Part shown: positions 1 through 5,098 of the stretch, piece after piece | Numbering within the stretch: position 1 is the stretch's first letter | Layout of the letters: every line of letters starts with the position of its first letter | NCBI GenBank assembly: GCA_015488855.1 | Contig: WFMY01000187.1 | Location: 1 to 5,876, forward strand | Length of the DNA: 5,876 nt | Reading direction: 5' to 3' | From: Helicobacteraceae bacterium | Lineage (GTDB): Bacteria > Campylobacterota > Campylobacteria > Campylobacterales > Sulfurimonadaceae | Position numbers and translations under genes: made by a program | Notes under the pieces: generated by a model | Told to the model about the DNA's origin: nothing | Database searches by the model: none | The model's input: the letters and a program-made list of their open reading frames with translations, nothing else

Positions 1-215
1 GAGATAGGGTTGTTTTTTCTATCGTTAATGCGGATCAGTTCGCTCTCATTTGCAATACTTAGATGCTGATGATGTGAAAAGATGGGGGTTACTATCTCTT
101 GGAATTGATGCTTTTCTAAAATATCAGCTGCTGTTGCTTCGATAGTGCGTTTAATCTTTGCTGTGTTTGCAAAATAAAGCTTACTTCCTTGGGGGATTTC
201 GTGCTCAAGTATCAT
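1..215 (-). CDS. hisZ: HisZ, ATP phosphoribosyltransferase regulatory subunit (5' part only)
   Basis: Seen: 71 codons read leftward from ATG 213-215 and stay open to the window edge, so only the N-terminus is present. It begins MILEHEIPQGSKLYF and contains FQEIVTPIF (residues about 43-51), which resembles motif 1 of the class II histidyl-tRNA synthetase fold. Known: HisZ is a catalytically dead HisRS paralogue that pairs with the short form of HisG to make the allosteric, histidine-inhibited enzyme for the first step of histidine synthesis in the cytoplasm. I prefer HisZ to true HisS because the segment after motif 1 (LSIANESELIRINDRKNNP) lacks the K-E-M-Y-T-F type signature usual in HisS. 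The start is well supported: GGAG at 222-225 lies 6 nt ahead of the ATG, inside the last codons of the upstream aminotransferase gene, and the upstream TAG abuts the ATG, so translation is probably coupled. The missing C-terminus leaves some doubt between HisZ and HisS. Confidence 0.82.
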   Translation of the reverse strand, partial: MILEHEIPQGSKLYFANTAKIKRTIEATAADILEKHQFQEIVTPIFSHHQHLSIANESELIRINDRKNNPI

Positions 216-1328
216 CTAACTCTCCACTCCAAAAAATACTTCATTAAACACTCTGTTTGCTGTACCATCATAGGGACGACGACCAAGTTTTGAAAGTGCC
301 AATTCTACAGAGTTTACAACCCATGCCATCTCATACGCTGAGATAAGTCCCATCTGATTGATCCTAAAGATTTTCCCTTTAAGATGATCTTGACCACCTG
401 CTATATTGACCTCAAACTCCTCTTTTAAAAGCTGACGAATCTCTGAAGCGTTTTCATCAATGATTGTTGTCATAGACTTAGCAGGAGTTATAGGGTAAGA
501 GTGAAGACCTATCGCTTCAAGAGCTCGTTTGACCGCTTTTGCACGACACGCTGTCTCTCCATAAAGTCTTTTTAGGCTTCCATTTTTTTCTATAGTTTCT
601 AAAACTTCTAAGAGTCCTATGATGAGTGTAGTCGCTGCAGTATAAGCAGTCGTGTTTTGTCTTTGTTTTTTTATCTCAGATGCAAGATTGAGGTAATAAC
701 CAACACCACTCCCTATAGCTACTACAGCCTTGTTACTCAGACCAAGTATTGCAAGTCCAGGAGGAAGCATCAACGCTTTTTGACTTCCTGCAATCAGACA
801 GTCAATATGAGAGACATCAATCATCTCAACCCCAACAGCAGTAATCCCATCAGCGATTATCATAATATCTGCTCTGATAGCTTTTACAGCCTTTGCTAAC
901 TCTTCTACAGGATGACGCAATCCACCTGCAGACTCACTTATCTGCACTGCGATAGCATCTATATCTGGATTGTTTTTTACAGCTTGAACTATTGCCTCAA
1001 CACTCACAGGTGTATCCCACTCGTTCTTAATCTCTACATTTTTGAGACCGTGAGCAAGAGCGATTTTACCAAATCGTTCACCAAATTTTCCAGAGTTTAC
1101 ACTCAAGAGTGTATTTTTGCAGAGGTTGGTAACTGCTGCTTCCATAGCACCAGTCCCGCTTGAAGCGATCATCACAACTTCATCAGTACTTAGAAGTTTA
1201 AAAAGATGTTTACGAGTCTGCTCAAAGATAGCTTCAAACTCAGGTGTACGGTGATGCATAGTCTCTTGAGCCATTGCATTACGAACATTTTGTGGTACTG
1301 GGGTTGGTCCAGGTGTAAAAAGTAACAT
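216..1328 (-). CDS. PLP-dependent class V aminotransferase (alanine/serine-glyoxylate aminotransferase family)
   Basis: A 370-residue cytoplasmic fold-type I PLP enzyme, full length for the family that includes alanine-glyoxylate, serine-pyruvate and archaeal aspartate aminotransferases. Seen: the N-terminal FTPGPTPVP substrate loop (4-12); SSGTGAMEA (56-64), which binds the PLP phosphate; Asp160 in IIADGITAVG, expected to contact the pyridine nitrogen; the Schiff-base Lys184 in GSQKALMLPPG; and the C-terminal GGQDHLKGKIFRINQMG (311-327), whose Arg322 should hold the substrate carboxylate. Family members usually read HMG where this one has QMG. Start: ATG 1326-1328 is preceded by TAGGAA (AGGA 1336-1339, spacing 7 nt). 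hisZ follows with no gap, suggesting a shared amino-acid mRNA. The exact amino donor and acceptor cannot be read from sequence. Serine-glyoxylate, alanine-glyoxylate, aspartate or phosphoserine transamination are all possible, so no gene symbol is given. Confidence 0.93.
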   Translation of the reverse strand: MLLFTPGPTPVPQNVRNAMAQETMHHRTPEFEAIFEQTRKHLFKLLSTDEVVMIASSGTGAMEAAVTNLCKNTLLSVNSGKFGERFGKIALAHGLKNVEIKNEWDTPVSVEAIVQAVKNNPDIDAIAVQISESAGGLRHPVEELAKAVKAIRADIMIIADGITAVGVEMIDVSHIDCLIAGSQKALMLPPGLAILGLSNKAVVAIGSGVGYYLNLASEIKKQRQNTTAYTAATTLIIGLLEVLETIEKNGSLKRLYGETACRAKAVKRALEAIGLHSYPITPAKSMTTIIDENASEIRQLLKEEFEVNIAGGQDHLKGKIFRINQMGLISAYEMAWVVNSVELALSKLGRRPYDGTANRVFNEVFFGVES

Positions 1329-1335
1329 ATTTAGT

Positions 1336-1339
1336 TCCT
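1336..1339 (-). promoter_or_regulatory. Ribosome binding site of the aminotransferase gene
   Basis: AGGA on the minus strand, 7 nt ahead of ATG 1326-1328. It fixes the start of the aminotransferase at the MLLFTPGPTP residues expected at the family's N-terminus. Confidence 0.7.
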
Positions 1340-1417
1340 ACGATAGTTTAGTGTTAAGGTTCCATCTTACGATGTACCAAAAATATAGTTTACACAATAT
1401 TTTTATAAAAACCTTGT

Positions 1418-1423
1418 ATTATA
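1418..1423 (-). promoter_or_regulatory. Candidate -10 promoter element for the aminotransferase-hisZ unit
   Basis: A perfect TATAAT on the minus strand in the 117-bp gap between the cheY-like stop (1446) and the aminotransferase start. No good -35 hexamer lies upstream, which is common for housekeeping promoters in Campylobacterota (known for the group). Transcription from about 1411 would give a leader of about 80 nt. That leader contains a perfect 12-bp AT palindrome (TTTTTATAAAAA, 1400-1411) and a distant AAGGTT/AACCTT pair (1356-1361 with 1410-1415); I assign no function to either. I see no terminator after the cheY-like gene, so readthrough from it is also possible. Prediction only. Confidence 0.45.
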
Positions 1424-1445
1424 TCTAAATATGTTTAAGCTCACT

Positions 1446-1841
1446 TTACTTTTGCATTCTCGCAGTAACAGTTTCAAGTGTTTTAAAGATTGCCTCTTCT
1501 TGAAAAGGTTTTACCATATAACCATTGGCACCTTTTTTTATCATCTTGAGGACACTATCTTTTCCACCTTCAGTGGTTGCCATAATGATGCGTGTTTTAT
1601 GCCACTCTTTGTTAGCTCGAACTGCACCAACTACCTCTTCACCAGTCATATTTGGCATATTCCAGTCAAGAAGCATGATGTTAATCTGATGCTTTTTCAT
1701 CATTTCCATTGCCACAAGACCATCTTCGGCTTCATAAATAGTGCATCCTTCAGGCCATGATGGTGCCACAAAAAACCTTTTTACTGTATTTGTCAACACT
1801 CTTCTTACTATCTTACTATCATCTACTATAAGTACATTCAT
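1446..1841 (-). CDS. Stand-alone CheY-like response regulator receiver protein
   Basis: A 131-residue single REC domain with no output domain. Seen: the acidic pair Asp7/Asp8 (VLIVDDSK), phosphoacceptor Asp59 in MLLDWNMPNMTG, Thr89 in MATTEGGK (aligning with CheY Thr87), Tyr108 in GANGYMVKPF (aligning with CheY Tyr106) and Lys111. All residues for phosphorylation and T-loop/Tyr switching are therefore present. Relative to E. coli CheY, about 7 extra residues (around FFVAPSWPEGC, 23-33) lie between helix 1 and strand 2. Role (inference): a diffusible phosphorylation target that works by protein-protein contact, in motility or in another phosphorelay. No chemotaxis gene is adjacent, so I do not call it cheY itself. 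Start: ATG 1839-1841 with only an AAGAAGA-type Shine-Dalgarno. It is divergent from uppP across 60 bp. Confidence 0.93.
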   Translation of the reverse strand: MNVLIVDDSKIVRRVLTNTVKRFFVAPSWPEGCTIYEAEDGLVAMEMMKKHQINIMLLDWNMPNMTGEEVVGAVRANKEWHKTRIIMATTEGGKDSVLKMIKKGANGYMVKPFQEEAIFKTLETVTARMQK

Positions 1842-1874
1842 AATCTTCTTCTTTATTTATGTTAAAATTTCTTA

Positions 1875-1880
1875 TATAAT
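1875..1880 (+). promoter_or_regulatory. Candidate -10 element for uppP
   Basis: A perfect TATAAT on the plus strand, 21 nt ahead of the uppP start codon, giving a predicted leader of about 15 nt. The -35 position (about 1852-1857, TTTATT) is a poor match. The surrounding 60 bp is almost entirely A/T. Confidence 0.5.
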
Positions 1881-1887
1881 TTTAGCA
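1879..1887 (-). promoter_or_regulatory. Candidate extended -10 element for the CheY-like gene
   Basis: The minus strand reads TGCTAAAAT, an extended -10 (TGn plus TAAAAT), placing a start site roughly 30 nt ahead of ATG 1839-1841. No clear -35 is visible, as expected for extended -10 promoters. It shares bases 1879-1880 with the uppP -10 candidate on the other strand. Confidence 0.45.
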
Positions 1888-1891
1888 TAAA

Positions 1892-1896
1892 AAGGA
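1892..1896 (+). promoter_or_regulatory. Ribosome binding site of uppP
   Basis: AAGGA, 5 nt before ATG 1902-1904. It supports this start, which also gives the conserved first transmembrane segment of UppP in full. Confidence 0.75.
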
Positions 1897-1901
1897 AATA
1901 T

Positions 1902-2672
1902 ATGGGCATATTTGATTCTATCATACTCGGCATCATCGAAGGATTTACGGAGTTTCTACCCATATCTTCAACTGGACATCTCATAGTTGCTAGTGAATTT
2001 TTAGGCATCAACCAAACAAGCATTACAAAAGCTTTTGAGGTCATTATCCAATTTGCGGCGATTTTAGCAGTCTTTTTTAATTATCGAGATAAATTTACCC
2101 TCAAAAAAATAGATCTCTGGACAAAAGTCTTGATAGCCTTTTTACCCATAGGAACTATCGGATATCTTTTTTCTCATCAGATTAAAGAACTCTTTAGCAT
2201 TGAAGTAGTTGCCATAATGTTCATCATTGGTGGTGTAGTATTTTTAGTTGTTGAAAAGTTTTTTATCCCTCAGGAGACAACTATGCTTGATGATATAGAA
2301 CAAATCAGCTATAAACAAGCTGGTTGGATAGGTTTTGCACAAATCTTTGCTCTCATTCCTGGGACAAGCCGAGCTGGTTCTACCATCATAGGTGCACTCC
2401 TTGTTGGACTGAGCAGAAAAGCAAGTGCAGAGTTTAGTTTCCTCCTAGCATTCCCTGTGATGAGCGCTGTTACTGGATATGACATACTCAAGCACTACAA
2501 AGAGTTTAGCAGTGAAAGTCTCCTCACCTTAGGCATCGGTTTTGTCATCTCTTTTATAGTTGCATACTTCACTATCAAACTTTTCATGGCATTTTTAGAT
2601 AAATTTACCTTTGTGGGTTTTGGTATCTATAGAATTGTTTTTGGGACAACTTTGCTTCTTATCTTTCATTGA
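1902..2672 (+). CDS. uppP: Undecaprenyl-diphosphatase (bacitracin resistance protein)
   Basis: A 256-residue multi-pass inner-membrane enzyme that dephosphorylates undecaprenyl diphosphate to undecaprenyl phosphate, recycling the lipid carrier for peptidoglycan and surface glycans. Overproduction of this family gives bacitracin resistance. Seen: the first signature EGFTEFLPISSTGHL (13-27) with Glu13, Glu17, Ser23 and His26, and the second signature PGTSRAGSTI (153-162) with Ser156 and Arg157, together forming the family's active site. The conserved SRKASAEFSFLLA (171-183) follows. Hydrophobic stretches around 5-35, 42-60, 74-92, 100-120, 144-170, 178-192, 208-228 and 236-255 fit the family's multi-helix topology. 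Length is close to that of other family members. It stands alone on the plus strand between minus-strand genes, so it is probably transcribed from its own promoter. No missing residue or frameshift is seen. Confidence 0.97.
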   Translation: MGIFDSIILGIIEGFTEFLPISSTGHLIVASEFLGINQTSITKAFEVIIQFAAILAVFFNYRDKFTLKKIDLWTKVLIAFLPIGTIGYLFSHQIKELFSIEVVAIMFIIGGVVFLVVEKFFIPQETTMLDDIEQISYKQAGWIGFAQIFALIPGTSRAGSTIIGALLVGLSRKASAEFSFLLAFPVMSAVTGYDILKHYKEFSSESLLTLGIGFVISFIVAYFTIKLFMAFLDKFTFVGFGIYRIVFGTTLLLIFH

Positions 2673-2721
2673 TTATCAAAACTGCAATAGATGGAATATT
2701 TTTTGCTTATAGATTCCATAA

Positions 2722-2768
2722 GAAGAACCTATCTTGAGTTTATTCTGCTAGTTCTTCGATAATTTTTT
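2722..2768 (+). terminator. Possible intrinsic terminator of uppP
   Basis: A 7-bp stem GAAGAAC/GTTCTTC with a long 22-nt loop is followed 5 nt later by a T6 run (2763-2768). The long loop and the gap before the T-run make it a weak match. It overlaps the promoter candidate at 2734-2763, so it may instead be an operator-like palindrome. Confidence 0.35.
2734..2763 (+). promoter_or_regulatory. Candidate promoter for the small gene at 2810
   Basis: TTGAGT (2734-2739), an 18-bp spacer and GATAAT (2758-2763) resemble a housekeeping -35/-10 pair. Transcription would start near 2770, giving a leader of about 40 nt that contains the AGTAAAA/TTTTACT hairpin and the ribosome binding site. Consensus matching in such AT-rich DNA is weak evidence. 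Confidence 0.4.
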
Positions 2769-2798
2769 GTTAAAAAGTAAAAGTTTTTTTACTACAAA

Positions 2799-2805
2799 AA
2801 GGAGG
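2799..2805 (+). promoter_or_regulatory. Very strong Shine-Dalgarno sequence of the small gene
   Basis: AAGGAGG, a seven-base match to the anti-Shine-Dalgarno end of 16S rRNA, 4 nt ahead of ATG 2810-2812. It is the strongest ribosome binding site in the window and the main reason to believe the short frame behind it is translated. Confidence 0.65.
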
Positions 2806-2809
2806 CATC

Positions 2810-2902
2810 ATGCAAACTTTAAACAGATACAATGCCCGTCTACAAAGTATTTTAGATAGATTCGAATACTCAATTTATGAGCTAAGTAAAAAGTTTTTAT
2901 AG
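2810..2902 (+). CDS. Small protein of 30 residues, predicted amphipathic helix; function unknown
   Basis: Seen: ATG 2810-2812 to TAG 2900-2902, starting MQTLNRYNARLQ and ending LSKKFL. Not a family I recognise. Hydrophobic residues fall at L4, Y7, L11, I14, F18, I22, L25 and F29, alternating 3- and 4-residue steps as in a coiled coil or amphipathic helix. The other faces carry charged and polar residues (R6, R10, D16, R17, E19, E24, K27, K28). There is no run of hydrophobic residues long enough to span a membrane and no signal peptide. Context supports expression: its own candidate promoter, a near-perfect Shine-Dalgarno, and hairpins after the stop, the second with a T-rich tail. Possibilities (inference) are a small helical protein binding a partner or membrane surface, a regulatory leader peptide, or the coding part of a dual-function small RNA. 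No regulated gene follows on this strand, which argues against a leader peptide. Confidence 0.55.
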   Translation: MQTLNRYNARLQSILDRFEYSIYELSKKFL

Positions 2903-2908
2903 ATTTCA

Positions 2909-2936
2909 AGCCAAAAAAAAGGAATTTTCTTCGGCT
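2909..2936 (-). terminator. Hairpin in the rdgB 3' untranslated region (possible terminator or mRNA end)
   Basis: A 28-nt inverted repeat lies 22 nt beyond the rdgB stop. On the minus strand it folds as an uninterrupted 12-bp stem with two G-U pairs and a UUCC loop. On the plus strand the same two positions are A-C mismatches, so the fold favours rdgB-strand RNA. A T8 run (2913-2920) forms part of the 3' arm instead of following the stem, so it is not a textbook intrinsic terminator. Confidence 0.4.
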
Positions 2937-2938
2937 AC

Positions 2939-2963
2939 AAATCCCAGGGATGGGATTTTATTT
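2939..2963 (+). terminator. Intrinsic terminator of the small gene
   Basis: AAATCCCA (2939-2946) and TGGGATTT (2951-2958) form a perfect 8-bp stem closing a GGGA (GNRA-type) tetraloop. It is followed on the plus strand by TATTT, giving the T-rich stretch 2956-2963. The distal arm reaches into the rdgB stop codon. On the minus strand no T-tract follows directly, so it fits as a plus-strand terminator. Confidence 0.6.
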
Positions 2964-3548
2964 GATAGTTTTAATGATTTTTAGAGCTAAATCAAGTGCT
3001 TTTGAACGATGTGAAAGCTTTTTTTTCACCCCAGCGTCTAACTCACCCAAAGTTTTATCATAATCTAGCGGAACAAACATAGGGTCATAACCAAAACCAC
3101 TATCACCCCTTGCCTCTGTAAGAGCAGTACCATACATCCAGCCATGAACAGATTGTTCAGAATTTTTTGTCACTATGGCAATAGCCGCTGTATAGTGTGC
3201 AGGTGAACTACTCACTCCAGTCTCTTTGATATCTTTCATGAGCTTATTTAAGTTCTCTTTGTCATCTGCATCGACTCCACCATAACGAGCACTATAAATA
3301 CCAGGATTTCCATCAAGTGCATCTACACTGATGCCACTATCATCTGCGATAACTATCACCTTATCATCCTTAAGTGCCTTAAACACTGCTCTAGCTTTTA
3401 TGAGTGCATTTTCCTTAAAAGTATCTCCATCTTCAACTATCTCAAACTCTTTGATAAGTTCACCATAAGGTATCACTTCATATTCACTGCAAAGTGCTTG
3501 TATTTCTCTAACTTTACCCTTGTTGGATGTTGCTAAAACTAACTTCAA
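2958..3548 (-). CDS. rdgB: XTP/dITP diphosphatase (non-canonical purine NTP pyrophosphatase, RdgB/HAM1 family)
   Basis: A 196-residue cytoplasmic house-cleaning enzyme that hydrolyses XTP, ITP and dITP to the monophosphate and pyrophosphate, keeping deaminated purines out of DNA and RNA. Seen: SNKGKVREI (8-16) for triphosphate binding; FKENALIKAR (44-53) with Glu46 and Lys51; IADDSGISVDALDGNPGIYSARYGG (starting at 67), with the Asp69/Asp70 metal/general-base site; GFGYDPMFVP (151-160); and SHRSKAL (179-185) for base recognition. All family motifs are intact and the length is normal. The start is TTG (3546-3548), chosen because MKLVLATSNKGK is the expected N-terminus, AAGGA (3555-3559) lies 6 nt upstream, and no ATG offers an alternative. 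It lies 11 nt behind the stop of the HD-GYP regulator, whose TAA overlaps the start of the Shine-Dalgarno region, so the two are almost certainly co-transcribed. Confidence 0.97.
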   Translation of the reverse strand: MKLVLATSNKGKVREIQALCSEYEVIPYGELIKEFEIVEDGDTFKENALIKARAVFKALKDDKVIVIADDSGISVDALDGNPGIYSARYGGVDADDKENLNKLMKDIKETGVSSSPAHYTAAIAIVTKNSEQSVHGWMYGTALTEARGDSGFGYDPMFVPLDYDKTLGELDAGVKKKLSHRSKALDLALKIIKTIK

Positions 3549-3554
3549 ATATCT

Positions 3555-3559
3555 TCCTT
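3555..3559 (-). promoter_or_regulatory. Ribosome binding site that fixes the TTG start of rdgB
   Basis: AAGGA on the minus strand, 6 nt ahead of TTG 3546-3548 and adjacent to the stop codon of the upstream gene (3560-3562). It decides the non-ATG start of rdgB. Confidence 0.7.
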
Positions 3560-5098
3560 TTAATCTTTATACTCTTCTACTAATTCTAAAATCTGCTTTT
3601 TTCGTGCCAAAAATGCCTGAACTACCGCTGGATCAAACTGTTTTGATTGTCCTTTTTCTATATACTCAAACACCTCTTTAAGAGGCCAAGCATCTTTGTA
3701 GATGCGTTTTGTACTTAAGGCATCAAACACATCGCACAACCCTGTAATCCTTGCATAAAGATGTATCTCATCGTTCTGAAGACCTTGAGGATAACCACCA
3801 CCGTCAAAATGCTCATGGTGTTGCAACGCCACTATAGAAGCTACCCGCATCAACCTCTTCTCCGAATTGATAAGCAGGTCATGCCCTTTTTTAGCATGAG
3901 ACTTCATAAGCTCAAACTCCTCCTCATTTAAGGGTCCTGGCTTTTTAAGTATCGCATCACTTATGGCAATCTTTCCAACATCGTGCATAGGAGCTGCTAC
4001 AAAGACCTCTTCTACCTCAAGTTCACTGAGTCCAAGCTCCTCAGCAATCGCTTTTGCAAAGTAGGCAACTCTTTTGACATGCTTACCTGTCTCCTGCGAA
4101 CGCTGTTCAGCCAACTCACTTAACATAAAAATCGTATCCTTTTGACTCTCTTTGATGTCATTGCTCATCAGCAGGTTATCAAAAGTTATGGCAATATTTT
4201 TAACAAAAATATTGAGCAGATCATCTTCTATACTAATATCACATGTTTTTCCATCAAGGATGATGAGCATCTCATTACCAAGATTATTTTTATGGTAAAA
4301 GATAAAATACTCATCTGTTTTAATATACTTTTGTTCTCTTACTGCATCAAGGACTCCATCTCCATATTTTTCCTTTACTTTCTCTTGGCGTGTCTCTACA
4401 TCACCAAAGATACCCGTCCCAGTATCGAAGATAGGTTTTTGATCCTGATAAAAAGAGATATAGATACTCAAGCTACTCGAACATGATTTTGCTGTTTCAT
4501 CATGAATAAGTGCAAGAACTTGTTCAAGCAAAGCTGCAAAAAATTTATCAATAGAATGTATATCTAGGATAGAGGAGGTGGAAGCTAGAACTTTTTCAAG
4601 CCCTAACTTATTTTTCTGAATCTTCACAAGATCCGAATAAGAGCGTAAGGCTGTAATCATGCTTGAAAAGAGTTTTGATGTAGTTAATTCTAACTTGTTT
4701 CTATAATCATTAATATCATAATTCACTATCACCTCTTCCTCTGGTGCATGACCAGGTTGTCCCGTTCTTAGTATGATGCGTAAAAGTTTATTGCCCAATT
4801 TTTCACGGATTGTTTTTACCAAATCTAAGCCTGCATTATCAGTCTCCATCACTACATCAAGCAATACTACAGCCATATCTGGCTGCTCTTTCAATATCTT
4901 CTCACCCTCCACTGCACTATAAGCATGATACAGTTCCAACTCTTTACCCTGAAAACTCATTGATGCCAAAACCAAGTTTGTCACATCATGCACAGAGGAT
5001 TCATCATCTACTATTAAAATTTTATAGACTTCAGAGTTCTTTTTTCTTGAATGCTCTTTTTCCTCTGTAAAATTTAAAAATCCATTACTATCAAACAT
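3560..5098 (-). CDS. Response regulator with REC, DUF3369 and HD-GYP domains (predicted cyclic di-GMP phosphodiesterase)
   Basis: 512 residues, cytoplasmic, no membrane segment. REC domain (about 25-150): Asp31/Asp32, phosphoacceptor Asp81 in VVLLDVVME, Thr112 in ILRTGQPGHAPE, and Lys135 in DYRNKLEL where most receivers have Lys-Pro; this variant is typical of the DUF3369 group. The DUF3369 region (about 165-315) is a poorly understood sensory-like segment. HD-GYP domain (about 325-505): His340, His372-Asp373 (HDVGK), KPGPLNEEEFELMKSH with His401, His427-His428, the FDGGGYP motif (431-437), and CDVFDAL with Asp456. All expected metal and substrate residues are present, so c-di-GMP hydrolysis is predicted. 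One position reads RIY (465-467) where RPY is usual. The start ATG (5096-5098) lies inside the end of the kinase gene with only a weak Shine-Dalgarno, implying translational coupling and a cognate kinase-regulator pair. rdgB follows 11 nt later. Confidence 0.95.
   Translation of the reverse strand: MFDSNGFLNFTEEKEHSRKKNSEVYKILIVDDESSVHDVTNLVLASMSFQGKELELYHAYSAVEGEKILKEQPDMAVVLLDVVMETDNAGLDLVKTIREKLGNKLLRIILRTGQPGHAPEEEVIVNYDINDYRNKLELTTSKLFSSMITALRSYSDLVKIQKNKLGLEKVLASTSSILDIHSIDKFFAALLEQVLALIHDETAKSCSSSLSIYISFYQDQKPIFDTGTGIFGDVETRQEKVKEKYGDGVLDAVREQKYIKTDEYFIFYHKNNLGNEMLIILDGKTCDISIEDDLLNIFVKNIAITFDNLLMSNDIKESQKDTIFMLSELAEQRSQETGKHVKRVAYFAKAIAEELGLSELEVEEVFVAAPMHDVGKIAISDAILKKPGPLNEEEFELMKSHAKKGHDLLINSEKRLMRVASIVALQHHEHFDGGGYPQGLQNDEIHLYARITGLCDVFDALSTKRIYKDAWPLKEVFEYIEKGQSKQFDPAVVQAFLARKKQILELVEEYKD

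Larger units (their letters stand above)
2673..2809 (+). other. Intergenic region after uppP with inverted repeats
   Basis: Part of the 285-bp gap between uppP and the end of rdgB. Seen: ATGGAAT (2691-2697) pairing with ATTCCAT (2713-2719), and a competing short stem CTTAT/ATAAG (2706-2710 with 2718-2722), so the two cannot form together. GAAGAAC/GTTCTTC (2722-2728 with 2751-2757) follows, then AGTAAAA/TTTTACT (2776-2782 with 2787-2793, loop GTTT) just before a strong ribosome binding site. Apart from the candidate terminator, promoter and small gene listed separately, nothing here looks coding. Confidence 0.6.

Noticed and set aside
657..1163. Open frames of about 80 codons on the plus strand (657-899 and 912-1163)
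   Set aside because: They lie antisense to the well-supported aminotransferase gene, have no domain-like sequence, and their composition is what the complement of a real gene gives.
1400..1411. Perfect 12-bp palindrome TTTTTATAAAAA as an operator
   Set aside because: Pure A/T palindromes of this size occur readily by chance in such AT-rich intergenic DNA. No second copy or known operator match was seen.
1431..1760. 109-codon plus-strand frame over the CheY-like gene
   Set aside because: Antisense to a receiver domain with all its hallmark residues. The translation is Phe/His/Cys-rich and resembles no protein family.
1862..2044. 60-codon minus-strand frame across the start of uppP, and a similar one at 2309-2491
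   Set aside because: Both are complementary to the conserved uppP coding sequence, with no ribosome site or recognisable product.
2810..2902. Type I toxin peptide
   Set aside because: The 30-residue product has no continuous hydrophobic membrane-spanning stretch, and no convincing antisense RNA promoter was seen opposite it.
4142..5070. Plus-strand frames 4142-4486 and 4810-5070
   Set aside because: Antisense to the REC-DUF3369-HD-GYP gene, whose motifs are continuous across both regions.
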